NCBI GenBank assembly: GCA_040880235.1
Contig: JBBDIX010000050.1
Coordinates: 1-24,756, forward strand
DNA length: 24,756 nucleotides
Direction of reading: 5' to 3'
From: JBBDIX01 sp040880235
GTDB lineage: Bacteria; Actinomycetota; Nitriliruptoria; Nitriliruptorales; Nitriliruptoraceae
In this document: positions 1 through 11,767 of the stretch, piece after piece
Layout of the letters: each line of letters opens with the position of its first letter
How positions within the stretch are numbered: the stretch's first letter is position 1
Position numbers and translations under genes: made by a program
Notes under the pieces: model-generated
What the model saw: only the letters and a program-made list of their open reading frames with translations
What the model was told of the DNA's origin: nothing
Database searches by the model: none

Positions 1-1
1 C

Positions 2-1774
<1,773 letters not shown>

Positions 1775-1785
1775 ACCTCGGCGAC

Positions 1786-1791
1786 TACGCT
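1786..1791 (+). promoter_or_regulatory. Candidate -10 element ahead of the small membrane protein gene
   Basis: TACGCT fits the actinobacterial TANNNT -10 pattern and sits 48 bp before the GTG at 1839, just after the uvrB stop. No convincing -35 is visible. The same hexamer occurs ahead of uvrA and uvrC. Confidence 0.3.
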
Positions 1792-1838
1792 TGGGGCTCG
1801 AGGCCTGAACCCCGCGCACACCCGGAGAAGGTGCCACC

Positions 1839-2234
1839 GTGACCGACGTGCTCCTGCAGATCCATCCCTGGTTCGGTTATGCCGTCTCCCTGGCGGTACT
1901 CGTGGTCGCGGTCATGACCTTCAGTCGGGCGCGGGACTCGCGAGAGTTCCTGCCCGGACCGATCGTCGGGGCACTGGTCGCGCTCGACATCCAGGTCCTG
2001 CTCGGCATCGTGCTGTACGGCATGGGCGGGGCCTGGGACGCGCGGCCAGAGATCGCCTACCTGCACCCACTGATCGCGATCATCGCCCTGGGCGTCGGCC
2101 ACGCGTCGTTGAAGCGGGCCAAGGGTCACCAGATGGCGGTCGAGGCGAATCGCACGGCCGCGCGCGGACTGGTCATCGCACTGCTGCTCGTCTTCGTCGC
2201 CATCGGCATCGCGAGTGCCCCACCGTTCCTGTAG
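1839..2234 (+). CDS. Small four-helix integral membrane protein, function unknown
   Basis: 131-residue protein starting with GTG, preceded by a good ribosome site (GGAGAAGG, about 8 nt upstream). Hydrophobic stretches at about residues 11-28, 41-60, 74-90 and 108-126 predict four membrane helices with a short basic, histidine-containing loop before the last. Histidines lie at residue 9 (HPWFGY), 76 (YLHPL) and 88 (GVGHAS), the last two within helix 3, and Asp50 sits in helix 2. I do not recognise a named family. The buried histidines could suggest heme or metal binding, but that is inference only. It sits downstream of uvrB and tail-to-tail with the following hydrolase gene, with only 12 bp between the stop codons. 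A role in repair is not indicated. Confidence 0.75.
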   Translation: MTDVLLQIHPWFGYAVSLAVLVVAVMTFSRARDSREFLPGPIVGALVALDIQVLLGIVLYGMGGAWDARPEIAYLHPLIAIIALGVGHASLKRAKGHQMAVEANRTAARGLVIALLLVFVAIGIASAPPFL

Positions 2235-2246
2235 ACCGCGGGCGGT

Positions 2247-2900
2247 TCACCAGCCGCGTTCGCGCCACTCCTGCACGTGGGGACGCTCGTCGCCCAGGGT
2301 CGTGTCGTCGCCGTGGCCGGGGTACACCCACGTGCGATCGGGAAGGCGGTCGAAGACCCTGCGCTGCAGACCGTCCATGATCCGCCGGTGGTCATCAGGT
2401 GCGTCGGTCTTCCCGGGACCTCCGGGGAACAGCGTGTCCCCGGTGAACAGGTGGGGCCGCTCAGCACCGTCGACGAGCAGCAGCAGCGAACCCGGCGTGT
2501 GCCCGGGCACGTGGAGGACCTCGACGGACAGTTCGCCGACCTCCAGAACGTCGCCGTCGACGAGTTCACGGTCGACCGGCATCGGGAACAGGTCGTCATC
2601 GCCCGGGTGTCCCCACACCTTCACGCCGCCGGCGTGGAGGTCTTCCCAGGCCCGGACGTGGTCCCAGTGTCCGTGGGTCTGCACCGCGGCCACGAGGTCC
2701 ACGTCCTCCACGGCCTCGCGCAGGCGGTCGGGCCGTGCGGCGACGTCGATGAGCAGCGCGCGTCCGGTCGCCGTGCACTGGATGACGTAGACGTTGTTGT
2801 CCATGTCCTCGACCGACAGCTTGCGGACGTGCACGCCGCCGTCGGTGCGCTCGATCCAGGGACCGTCGGGCTCGACGTGACCGGTGTAGGTGTCAGACAT
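2247..2900 (-). CDS. Metallo-beta-lactamase-fold hydrolase (glyoxalase II-like)
   Basis: 217-residue cytoplasmic hydrolase of the MBL superfamily. The metal-binding HxHxDH motif is THGHWDH (His76, His78, Asp80, His81). It is followed by VPGHTPGS (His134), FTGDTLF (bridging Asp155) and VYPGHGDDT (His196), so the dinuclear metal set is complete. The pattern is that of glyoxalase II-like thioester hydrolases, but the substrate is unknown. The start at complement 2900 (MSDTYTGHVE) is chosen because GGAGGT lies 5-6 nt upstream; a longer open frame to 3032 has no matching site and would run into uvrA. The gene is divergent from uvrA with an 80-bp spacer. A hydrolase of this type divergent from uvrA is also found in mycobacteria, so the context looks ancestral. 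Confidence 0.9.
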   Translation of the reverse strand: MSDTYTGHVEPDGPWIERTDGGVHVRKLSVEDMDNNVYVIQCTATGRALLIDVAARPDRLREAVEDVDLVAAVQTHGHWDHVRAWEDLHAGGVKVWGHPGDDDLFPMPVDRELVDGDVLEVGELSVEVLHVPGHTPGSLLLLVDGAERPHLFTGDTLFPGGPGKTDAPDDHRRIMDGLQRRVFDRLPDRTWVYPGHGDDTTLGDERPHVQEWRERGW

Positions 2901-2921
2901 CGGCGACCTCCGTCGCGCTCG

Positions 2922-2950
2922 AACGTAGCGAACCCCGGCGTCGATACGCT
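2922..2950. promoter_or_regulatory. Back-to-back promoters for the MBL hydrolase and uvrA
   Basis: In the 80-bp divergent spacer, TACGTT reads on the minus strand (plus positions 2922-2927), 21 bp before the hydrolase ATG. TACGCT reads on the plus strand (2945-2950), 30 bp before the uvrA GTG. Both fit TANNNT. They are 17 bp apart, so each would lie at the expected -35 position of the other promoter. No clear TTGACA-type -35 and no palindromic SOS box was found. Confidence 0.35.
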
Positions 2951-2980
2951 CACCGTCGATGTGCAGCGAGGTGTCCGTCC

Positions 2981-5836
<2,856 letters not shown>

Positions 5837-5842
<6 letters not shown>

Positions 5843-5854
5843 CACGCGTCAGTC
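5837..5854. terminator. Symmetric hairpin spanning both convergent stop codons
   Basis: Perfect 7-bp stem GACTGAC / GTCAGTC with a 4-nt loop. One arm carries the uvrA stop TGA (5840-5842), the other the stop of the convergent channel gene (5849-5851, minus strand). There is no T-run on either side, so it may be a weak bidirectional terminator or an mRNA 3'-end stabiliser, or chance. Confidence 0.35.
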
Positions 5855-6985
5855 GGGGCGTGGCTGCGGGCCGCGATCGATCCGCAGCTGTTCGGTCACG
5901 TCCCGGTCGGGCAGGTCGGCGTCCAGTTTGTCGCTGTCATCCGGTCGCACGAGACGTTGGTGATGATGCGGCGAGGGGCCCAGCGGGGCCTCGTCGACAT
6001 CACGGGTGAGCACGGCGTAGCCGATGCGTTGGCCACCCATCTCGACGAGCTGGCTGGGCATGCGGATGTGCGCCTGGTCGAACGCGAACTTGATGCGTTC
6101 CCGCAGCTGCCGGGTGATGTCCCAGTTGCGCAGGGGCTTCGTGGGGATCACGAGGCGGATCCGGATGCCTTCGGGGCCGAACTCCTGCACGCCCCAGATC
6201 TCCGGGGGGCCGATGATGTCCGCGCCCCACACCGGATCGTCCGCGAGCTCGGACGCGACCCGGTGGATCAGTGCCTTCGTCGCCGGGATGTCGGCGTCGA
6301 GCGCGACCGGCACGTCGAGGGTGGCTCGGGCCCAGTGCTGGGACAGGTTGCCGACGCGCTGGATGTAGCCGTTGAGCACGTGGTGTACGACCCCGTCGAT
6401 GTCCCGGAACGCGGTGGATCGCAGGCCGACCCGTTCGACCTGCCCGAACTTCCCGTCGACCTCGATCCAGTCGCCGACCCCGTACTGGTCCTCGATGAGC
6501 ATCGCGATCCCGGCGATGACGTCGCGGACGAGCTGCTGTGCGCCGAAGCCGACGAGCACTCCGATGAGCCCGGCACCCGCGAGCACGGGTTGGAGCCGCA
6601 CGCCGAGTTCACTCAGGATGACGAGGAAGGCCGTGAGCCACACGATGGTGGCGATCAGTCCACGCATCACGCCGATGATGGCCTGCAGACGCTGGAGGCG
6701 CCGAGTCCGGTAGCGCTGGGTCTCCGTGAGGGAGCCGCGCTGCTGGGCGCGCATGAGGCGATCCTCGATGCGCTGCTCCATGCGGCTGCCGAACCGCGTG
6801 ACCACGCGTCGCAGCAGACGGGCGACGACCCACGCGACGACGAGGACGAGGATGATGCGCGCACCGTTCGACAGGTACTGCGCGAGACGCGCCAGCACCT
6901 CACTCCCGGTGCCCTGGTACGTCCACGCACAGAACCAGCTCGCGGCGGGACCCTCCCCGCACAGGGCGATGATCGTCTGGTCCAC
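5849..6985 (-). CDS. MscS-family small-conductance mechanosensitive channel
   Basis: 378-residue inner-membrane channel expected to release solutes on hypo-osmotic shock. Helices are predicted at about 42-60, 102-124 and 132-165. The last is the glycine/alanine-rich pore helix (AGAGLIGVLVGFGAQQLVRD) leading into the MscS beta domain (VGDWIEVDGKFGQVERVGLRST). A soluble alpha/beta C-terminal region (about 210-330) and a polar, histidine-rich tail follow. The short N-terminal segment has two cysteines (residues 9 and 19). The start is GTG at complement 6985, with GGAGG about 6 nt upstream. The frame stays open to 7273, but that extension is low-complexity Arg/Pro/Ser sequence antisense to uvrC and is rejected. 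It lies between uvrA and uvrC, divergent from uvrC. Family is certain; osmotic gating in this organism is inferred. Confidence 0.92.
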   Translation of the reverse strand: MDQTIIALCGEGPAASWFCAWTYQGTGSEVLARLAQYLSNGARIILVLVVAWVVARLLRRVVTRFGSRMEQRIEDRLMRAQQRGSLTETQRYRTRRLQRLQAIIGVMRGLIATIVWLTAFLVILSELGVRLQPVLAGAGLIGVLVGFGAQQLVRDVIAGIAMLIEDQYGVGDWIEVDGKFGQVERVGLRSTAFRDIDGVVHHVLNGYIQRVGNLSQHWARATLDVPVALDADIPATKALIHRVASELADDPVWGADIIGPPEIWGVQEFGPEGIRIRLVIPTKPLRNWDITRQLRERIKFAFDQAHIRMPSQLVEMGGQRIGYAVLTRDVDEAPLGPSPHHHQRLVRPDDSDKLDADLPDRDVTEQLRIDRGPQPRPD

Positions 6986-7008
6986 GTGATCCTCCGCTCC
7001 GTCCGGGG

Positions 7009-7028
7009 ATCGTAGGGCGCAGTACGCT
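7009..7028. promoter_or_regulatory. Back-to-back -10 elements for mscS-type gene and uvrC
   Basis: TACGAT reads on the minus strand (plus positions 7009-7014), about 24 bp before the channel GTG at 6985. TACGCT reads on the plus strand (7023-7028), 8 bp before the uvrC ATG. Only 8 bp separate the two hexamers, so the polymerase footprints must overlap. -35 boxes are not recognisable. Confidence 0.35.
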
Positions 7029-7035
7029 CGGAGGG

Positions 7036-8955
7036 ATGCCGCATCCTGCCGCCGATCTTCGCCCGGATCCGGGTTCCGTGCCGGAGTCTCCCGGCTGCTA
7101 CCTGTTCCGGGACGCCGAGTCGCGAGTCGTCTACGTCGGCAAGGCGAAGTCGCTGCGCGCACGGCTGTCGAGCTACTTCCAGTCCGTCGACGCGCTGGCT
7201 CCTCGCACCCGAGCGATGCTGTCCGTGGCGAGCGAGGTGGAGTGGATCGTCGTCGACTCGGAGTCGGCGGCACTGCACCTCGAGTACACGCTCATCCAGC
7301 GACACCGTCCGCGCTACAACGTGCGCTACCGGGACGACAAGTCCTACCCGTACCTCGTGCTGTCGACCTCCGAGGAGGTCCCGCGGGCGCGGGTGCAGCG
7401 TGGCCGAGTCCATCGCGACGATCGGCGGTTCGGTCCGTATGCCCATGCGTACGCGATCCGTGAGACCCTGGATCTGCTGCTGCCGATCTTCCCGGTGCGC
7501 ACCTGCTCCCAGGGGGTGTTCGACCGAGCGGTACGCAGCGGACGGCCGTGCCTGCTGCACCACATCGACCGATGCGCCGGCCCCTGCACCGGTGAGATCG
7601 ACGTGTCCGGGCACCGGGACCTGGTCGACGGGCTGGGACGGTTCCTCGATGGCGACGCGACCACCGTGCTGCGCGACCTCGAGGCGGAGATGCGCGAGGC
7701 AGCGGCCGCGCTGGACTTCGAACGTGCGGCGCGGCGACGTGACCAGATCGAGTCGGCTCGGCGTGCGCTCGACCGGCAGGAGGTCGTCGGGCACGGCAAC
7801 GACGACTTCGATGTGGTCGCTGTTCACGACGAGGAGCTCGACGCGTCCGTCCAGGCCTTCTTCGTCCGCCACGGGCGCCTCGTGGGCCGGACCGGGTTCA
7901 TCGTGGAGAAGGTCGAGCCGCTGACCGTTCCCGAACTGCTCACTTCGGCGCTGCTGCGCCTGTACGCCGAGCGCGTGTCGGAGATCCCGGGTGAGGTCCT
8001 CGTGCCGGAGCTTCCGGACGACGTCGACGTACTTGCCGACCTGCTGACCGAACAGCGTGCCACCCACGGAGCACGGCGTGGTGCCGTTCGGTTTCGGGTG
8101 CCCAAGCGAGGTGCACGAGCCACGCTGCTGCGGACCGTGCAGGACAACGCGACGCAGGCGCACGAACGCGCCCGCCTGCGTCGCGCGAGTGACCTGGATC
8201 GCCGCAGCCGTTCCCTGCGCGAACTGGGCGAGGCGCTGGGTCTCGACGTCGGACCGCTGCGGATCGAGTGCTTCGACATCTCGCACCTCGGTGGTACAGG
8301 CGTCGTGGGCTCGATGGTGGTGTTCGAGGACGGGTTGCCCCGCCGCTCCGACTACCGGCACTTTCGACTCCGCGTCGACGCAAACGACGACTACGCCGCG
8401 ATGCGCGAGGTCGTCGGCCGCCGCTTCCGGCGCCTGGTCGAGTCGGCGTCGGACCCTGCCCGCACGTCGGGCACCTCCGGCGCGTCGAGGGGTGCGGGAT
8501 TCGCCCTGCGGCCCGACCTGGTCATCATCGACGGGGGTCCGGGACAGCTGGGTGCCGCGCTCGACGCGGTCGCCGACCTCGGACGGGGGGACCTCGCGTT
8601 CGTGGCACTGGCCAAACGACTCGAGGAACTGTGGCTTCCCGGCGCGTCGTCGTCGATCATGCTCCCGCGAGGCAGCGACGCGCTGCACCTCGTCCAGCAG
8701 CTGCGCGACGAGGCACACCGGTTCGCGATCTCGCACCAGCGTCGCACCCGTCGTGCGTCTGTCCGCGCCTCTGCCCTCGACGCCGTGGACGGCGTCGGAC
8801 CGGCACGACGACAGGCACTGCTCCGCCGGTTCGGCTCCGTCGCGCAGGTGCGACGCGCATCCGTGGAGGACCTCGCGGCGACGCCGGGGATCTCCCGTAC
8901 GCTCGCCGAACAGGTCCACCGAGCGCTCGGTGTCCCGCAGGAGGAGAGCACGTGA
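7036..8955 (+). CDS. uvrC: UvrC, excinuclease ABC subunit C
   Basis: Dual-incision endonuclease of nucleotide excision repair, 639 residues and full length. The order is: N-terminal GIY-YIG nuclease making the 3' cut (PGCYLFRD...VVYVGKAKSLRARLSSYF, about 19-95); a UVR coiled-coil (DLEAEMREAAAALDFERAAR, about 214-250) for UvrB contact; the UvrC RNase H-like nuclease making the 5' cut (IECFDISHLGGTGVVGSMV; VIIDGGPGQLGAAL; AHRFAISHQRRTRR); and a C-terminal double helix-hairpin-helix (VDGVGPARRQALLRRFG...TPGISRTLAEQV). The ATG at 7036 is preceded by GGAGGG with only one base between, too close for a normal ribosome site; with the -10 at 7023 the mRNA may be leaderless. An in-frame GTG at 7078 is an alternative. 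The stop overlaps the rapZ start by 4 nt (GTGA). Confidence 0.97.
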   Translation: MPHPAADLRPDPGSVPESPGCYLFRDAESRVVYVGKAKSLRARLSSYFQSVDALAPRTRAMLSVASEVEWIVVDSESAALHLEYTLIQRHRPRYNVRYRDDKSYPYLVLSTSEEVPRARVQRGRVHRDDRRFGPYAHAYAIRETLDLLLPIFPVRTCSQGVFDRAVRSGRPCLLHHIDRCAGPCTGEIDVSGHRDLVDGLGRFLDGDATTVLRDLEAEMREAAAALDFERAARRRDQIESARRALDRQEVVGHGNDDFDVVAVHDEELDASVQAFFVRHGRLVGRTGFIVEKVEPLTVPELLTSALLRLYAERVSEIPGEVLVPELPDDVDVLADLLTEQRATHGARRGAVRFRVPKRGARATLLRTVQDNATQAHERARLRRASDLDRRSRSLRELGEALGLDVGPLRIECFDISHLGGTGVVGSMVVFEDGLPRRSDYRHFRLRVDANDDYAAMREVVGRRFRRLVESASDPARTSGTSGASRGAGFALRPDLVIIDGGPGQLGAALDAVADLGRGDLAFVALAKRLEELWLPGASSSIMLPRGSDALHLVQQLRDEAHRFAISHQRRTRRASVRASALDAVDGVGPARRQALLRRFGSVAQVRRASVEDLAATPGISRTLAEQVHRALGVPQEEST

Positions 8956-9827
8956 GCGATGCCGCCCGCCCACGGATCCTCGTGATCACTGGCCTGTCCG
9001 GTGCCGGACGCTCGACGATGTCCAACGTCGTGGAGGACCTCGGCTGGTTCGTCGTGGACAACCTTCCGCCGACTCTGCTGCAGCGCGTCACCGAACTCGC
9101 CTTCGCGCCCGGATCGTCGGTGTCCAAGCTCGCGGTGGTCGCCGACGTCCGCGGCCGGGAGTTCTTCGATGAACTCGTGGACGCCATCGCGGAACTCCGA
9201 CGCTCGGACGTCGACCTGCGAGTCGTGTTCCTCGAGGCGGACGACCAGATCATCCACCGGCGGTTCGAGGAGACGCGTCGTCGTCATCCGTCGGCGGACG
9301 GCGGCACCGTGCTGGACGGCATCCGCCGCGAACGCGCACAGCTCGGTGAGCTGCGCTCGGCGGCAGACCTGATCCTCGACACCACCGACATGAACGTCCA
9401 CGAGCTGCGGGATCGCATTCTGGGCCTCGTCGACGATCCCTCTGGGGCATCCCTGCGCATCGAGGTGGTCTCGTTCGGGTTCAAGCACGGCACGCCGCGC
9501 GACGCGGACCTCCAGTTCGACGTGCGGTTCCTCCCCAACCCGCACTGGGTGGAGGCGTTGCGTCCGCTGACCGGCCAGGACCCCCCCGTTGCCGAGTACG
9601 TCCTGGCGCAGCCGCACGCGGTCGAGTTCCTCACGGCACTGGAGCGCCTGCTCGACGTCGTCGTTCCCGGCTACGTGCAGGAGGGCAAGCGCTACCTGAC
9701 GATCGCGATCGGATGCACCGGGGGACGGCATCGCTCGGTGACCCTGACCGAGCGAGTGGCCGAACACCTGCGATCGACGACCGAGCTGCCCGTCTCCGTG
9801 CACCATCGCGACCTGGCTGCCTCGTGA
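8952..9827 (+). CDS. rapZ: RapZ/YvcJ family nucleotide-binding protein
   Basis: 291-residue P-loop protein; in E. coli RapZ binds small RNAs and glucosamine-6-phosphate, while in Gram-positives (YvcJ) it is a GTP/ATP-binding protein of unclear role. The Walker A is GLSGAGRST (residues 14-22), with Arg in place of the usual Lys, as I recall for many actinobacterial homologues. It is followed by VVDNLPP and RVVFLEADD. The conserved C-terminal domain contains SFGFKHGTPRDADLQFDVRF, LTGQDPPV and IGCTGGRHRSVTLTE. The GTG start overlaps the uvrC stop (GTGA) and the stop overlaps the yvcK start (TGATG), so translation is probably coupled along uvrC-rapZ-yvcK-whiA. Position and sequence match the conserved actinobacterial block. 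Confidence 0.96.
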   Translation: MSDAARPRILVITGLSGAGRSTMSNVVEDLGWFVVDNLPPTLLQRVTELAFAPGSSVSKLAVVADVRGREFFDELVDAIAELRRSDVDLRVVFLEADDQIIHRRFEETRRRHPSADGGTVLDGIRRERAQLGELRSAADLILDTTDMNVHELRDRILGLVDDPSGASLRIEVVSFGFKHGTPRDADLQFDVRFLPNPHWVEALRPLTGQDPPVAEYVLAQPHAVEFLTALERLLDVVVPGYVQEGKRYLTIAIGCTGGRHRSVTLTERVAEHLRSTTELPVSVHHRDLAAS

Positions 9828-10762
9828 TGCGACGCACGGCTGCGATCGGGGGTGGGCACGGACTCTCGCGCACGCTGCAGGCCCTGACGCGGTTGTCCGA
9901 GTACACCACGGCGATCGTCACGGTGGCAGACGACGGCGGTTCGTCCGGGCGTCTTCGCCGCGATCTCGGGGTGCCGGCGCCCGGCGACCTGCGCATGGCA
10001 CTGACCTCGATGGCCCCCGCGGGTCCGCTGCGCTCGATCGTGGAACATCGGTGGGACCGCGGAGAACTCGACGGTCACAGCCTGGGCAACCTCATGCTCG
10101 TGGCGTTGCTCGAACAGCAGGGCAATCTGGTGACCGCACTCGATGAACTCGGACGCCTGTTGCACGTACCGGGGCGAGTGTTGCCGTGCACCAGAGAACC
10201 CGTGACCCTGCACGCCCGGACCGCGGACGGTGACGTCCACGGGCAGGAACGGATCGCGGGACGTCGCGGCATCGAGCAGGTCTGGCTCGAACCATCGATT
10301 CCGGCCGTTGCCGAGGAGGCCGTCGAGGCCCTGCTGGACGCCGAGCTGATCGTGCTCGGTCCGGGCTCGCTGTTCACGAGTCTGTTGCCGAACCTGCTCG
10401 TGCCCGGCATCGCGGGAGCCCTCGCGGAGGCCGACGCGCCCGTCGTGCTCGTCTCGAACCTCCGCGAGCAGCCAGGTGAGACCGAGGGTCTCGACCTCGT
10501 GGGACACCTCGAGGCCCTGCACCAGCACGTGCCCGGGTTGCGGGTCGACGGGCTCGTGATCCACGAGGGATCGCGGCCCTCGGGACCCGGGGCCGTCCTG
10601 GACGCAACCGATGACCAGGTCCGGCATCTCGTGGGTCAGGTCGCACGCGTGCCGCTGCTCGACGGCGGCGATGGCCACGACCCCGATCTCCTGGCCGCCG
10701 CGCTGGCCCGGGTGTGGAAGGATCGATCGCAGGCCGCACGCGCGCGCACCCGGATTCGCTGA
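9827..10762 (+). CDS. yvcK: YvcK/CuvA family gluconeogenesis factor (UDP-sugar-binding)
   Basis: 311-residue CofD/YvcK-fold protein. In Bacillus and mycobacteria homologues bind UDP-GlcNAc and influence cell shape and growth on gluconeogenic carbon; that role is assumed here from family and synteny. Signatures are the N-terminal GGGHGL, VADDGGSSGRLR (residues about 32-43), PAPGDLRMAL, GHSLGNLMLVAL and LGPGSLFTSLLPNLLV. The ATG at 9827 overlaps the rapZ stop by one base (TGATG). A GTG directly before it (9824) is in frame and would add one residue, and no strong ribosome site separates the two. The stop codon overlaps the whiA ATG in the same TGATG manner. Confidence 0.95.
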   Translation: MRRTAAIGGGHGLSRTLQALTRLSEYTTAIVTVADDGGSSGRLRRDLGVPAPGDLRMALTSMAPAGPLRSIVEHRWDRGELDGHSLGNLMLVALLEQQGNLVTALDELGRLLHVPGRVLPCTREPVTLHARTADGDVHGQERIAGRRGIEQVWLEPSIPAVAEEAVEALLDAELIVLGPGSLFTSLLPNLLVPGIAGALAEADAPVVLVSNLREQPGETEGLDLVGHLEALHQHVPGLRVDGLVIHEGSRPSGPGAVLDATDDQVRHLVGQVARVPLLDGGDGHDPDLLAAALARVWKDRSQAARARTRIR

Positions 10763-11739
10763 TGGCGGGGCGGTTCACCGATGCGGTCCGTCAGGAACTC
10801 GGGCGGCTGTCCGTGGACCGAGCGACCGTGGCCGTCGAACTGGCGGCCGTCGTGCGCCTGATCGGGGTCGTGACCCGTACGTCCGGTGCCGAGGACATCG
10901 GCATCGAGATCACGACGTCCTCTGGTGGAGTGGCGCGGCACGTACACCAGCTGCTCGAGACCGGCTTCTCCGTACGCCCCGAACTGCTGGTGCGGTCGCC
11001 CAGCGGCGTGCGGGCCACCAGTTCCTACCGACTCCGCGTCCCATCAGCCGGGCGTCTGGCGGTCGGACTGGGCATCGTCGACGCGCAGGGTGGTCTGCGA
11101 CTGCCCGTGGCGGCCGAGGCCGACGCAGCACCGCATGCCTGGATCCGGGGGGTCGTGTTGAGTGCGGCGTCGTTCTCGGCACCTGGCCGGCCACCGCACC
11201 TCGAGATCACGGCGTCGAGTCGCCGCGTCGCCGACATCGTGCAGGACGTGTTGGGCAGGCACGCGCAGATCGCGGCGCACGTCACCCCGGATCGCCGCAG
11301 CCAGGAGCGCTTCCGGATCGTGTGCAAGTCGGGGGAGGGAATCGGGCGCCTGCTCGTGGTCGTCGGCGCGTCGCAGGCATTCCTGGAGTGGGACGAGCAC
11401 CGACTGCGCCGCGAACTGCGCAACGACGCCAACCGGCTGGCCAACGCCGATGCGGCGAACGTCCGGCGGAGCATCGAGACCGCGACGACCCAGGTTGCCG
11501 AGATCGAGGACGTCATCGCACGCATCGGGTGGCAGGCACTCGACGAGGACCTGCGCGAGGTCGGCCTCGTGAGACTCGCCAACCCGTCGGCGTCGCTCGC
11601 GGAACTCGGGGTGCTGTGCGATCCACCGCTCACCAAGTCCACGGTTCGTCGACGGCTGCAGCGCCTGCTCGAACGGGCCCGCGAGGGTCTGGACGAATCA
11701 CCGGCTGGTAGGGTCGGCGGACCATTGAGACGACCCTGA
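10762..11739 (+). CDS. whiA: WhiA-like sporulation/division regulator, strongly diverged
   Basis: 325-residue DNA-binding protein in the canonical whiA slot after yvcK. WhiA has an N-terminal LAGLIDADG-derived domain and a C-terminal helix-turn-helix, and in Streptomyces acts with WhiB on division genes. Here the C-terminal part is recognisable: IEDVIARIGWQALDEDLREVGLVRLANPSASLAELGVLCDPPL is the WhiA hallmark (about 248-290). The usual SKSGVNHRLRRL recognition helix reads TKSTVRRRLQRL (291-302), and the usual RGAFLAGGS core of the LAGLIDADG remnant reads RGVVLSAASF (129-138). Identification rests on synteny plus the C-terminus; regulatory targets may differ. The start overlaps the yvcK stop (TGATG). 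The putative gap promoter lies within its last codons. Confidence 0.88.
   Translation: MAGRFTDAVRQELGRLSVDRATVAVELAAVVRLIGVVTRTSGAEDIGIEITTSSGGVARHVHQLLETGFSVRPELLVRSPSGVRATSSYRLRVPSAGRLAVGLGIVDAQGGLRLPVAAEADAAPHAWIRGVVLSAASFSAPGRPPHLEITASSRRVADIVQDVLGRHAQIAAHVTPDRRSQERFRIVCKSGEGIGRLLVVVGASQAFLEWDEHRLRRELRNDANRLANADAANVRRSIETATTQVAEIEDVIARIGWQALDEDLREVGLVRLANPSASLAELGVLCDPPLTKSTVRRRLQRLLERAREGLDESPAGRVGGPLRRP
11709..11714 (+). promoter_or_regulatory. Candidate -10 for gap-pgk
   Basis: TAGGGT in the context GGTAGGGTCGG, inside the 3' end of whiA and 53 bp before the gap ATG. It fits TANNNT. A CTGGAC about 14 bp upstream is a poor -35. It would give gap-pgk a promoter independent of the uvrC-whiA unit. 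Confidence 0.35.
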
Positions 11740-11767
11740 TCGGTCCCGTTCGCCCAGGAGATCCTCC

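Noticed and set aside
2911..2940. SOS-box-like sequence TCGAAC-GTAG-CGAACC in the uvrA promoter
   Set aside because: The second half should be GTTCGA for the actinobacterial LexA palindrome; CGAACC is a direct, not inverted, copy, so it is not an SOS box.
6986..7273. N-terminal extension of the MscS-type channel to 7273
   Set aside because: Low-complexity Arg/Pro/Ser residues antisense to the start of uvrC. The GTG at 6985 has a proper ribosome site and begins at the family-like N-terminus.
6667..8973. 768-codon open frame on the minus strand opposite uvrC
   Set aside because: It is antisense to the full-length, motif-complete uvrC; composition is Arg/Asp/His-rich shadow sequence without domains.
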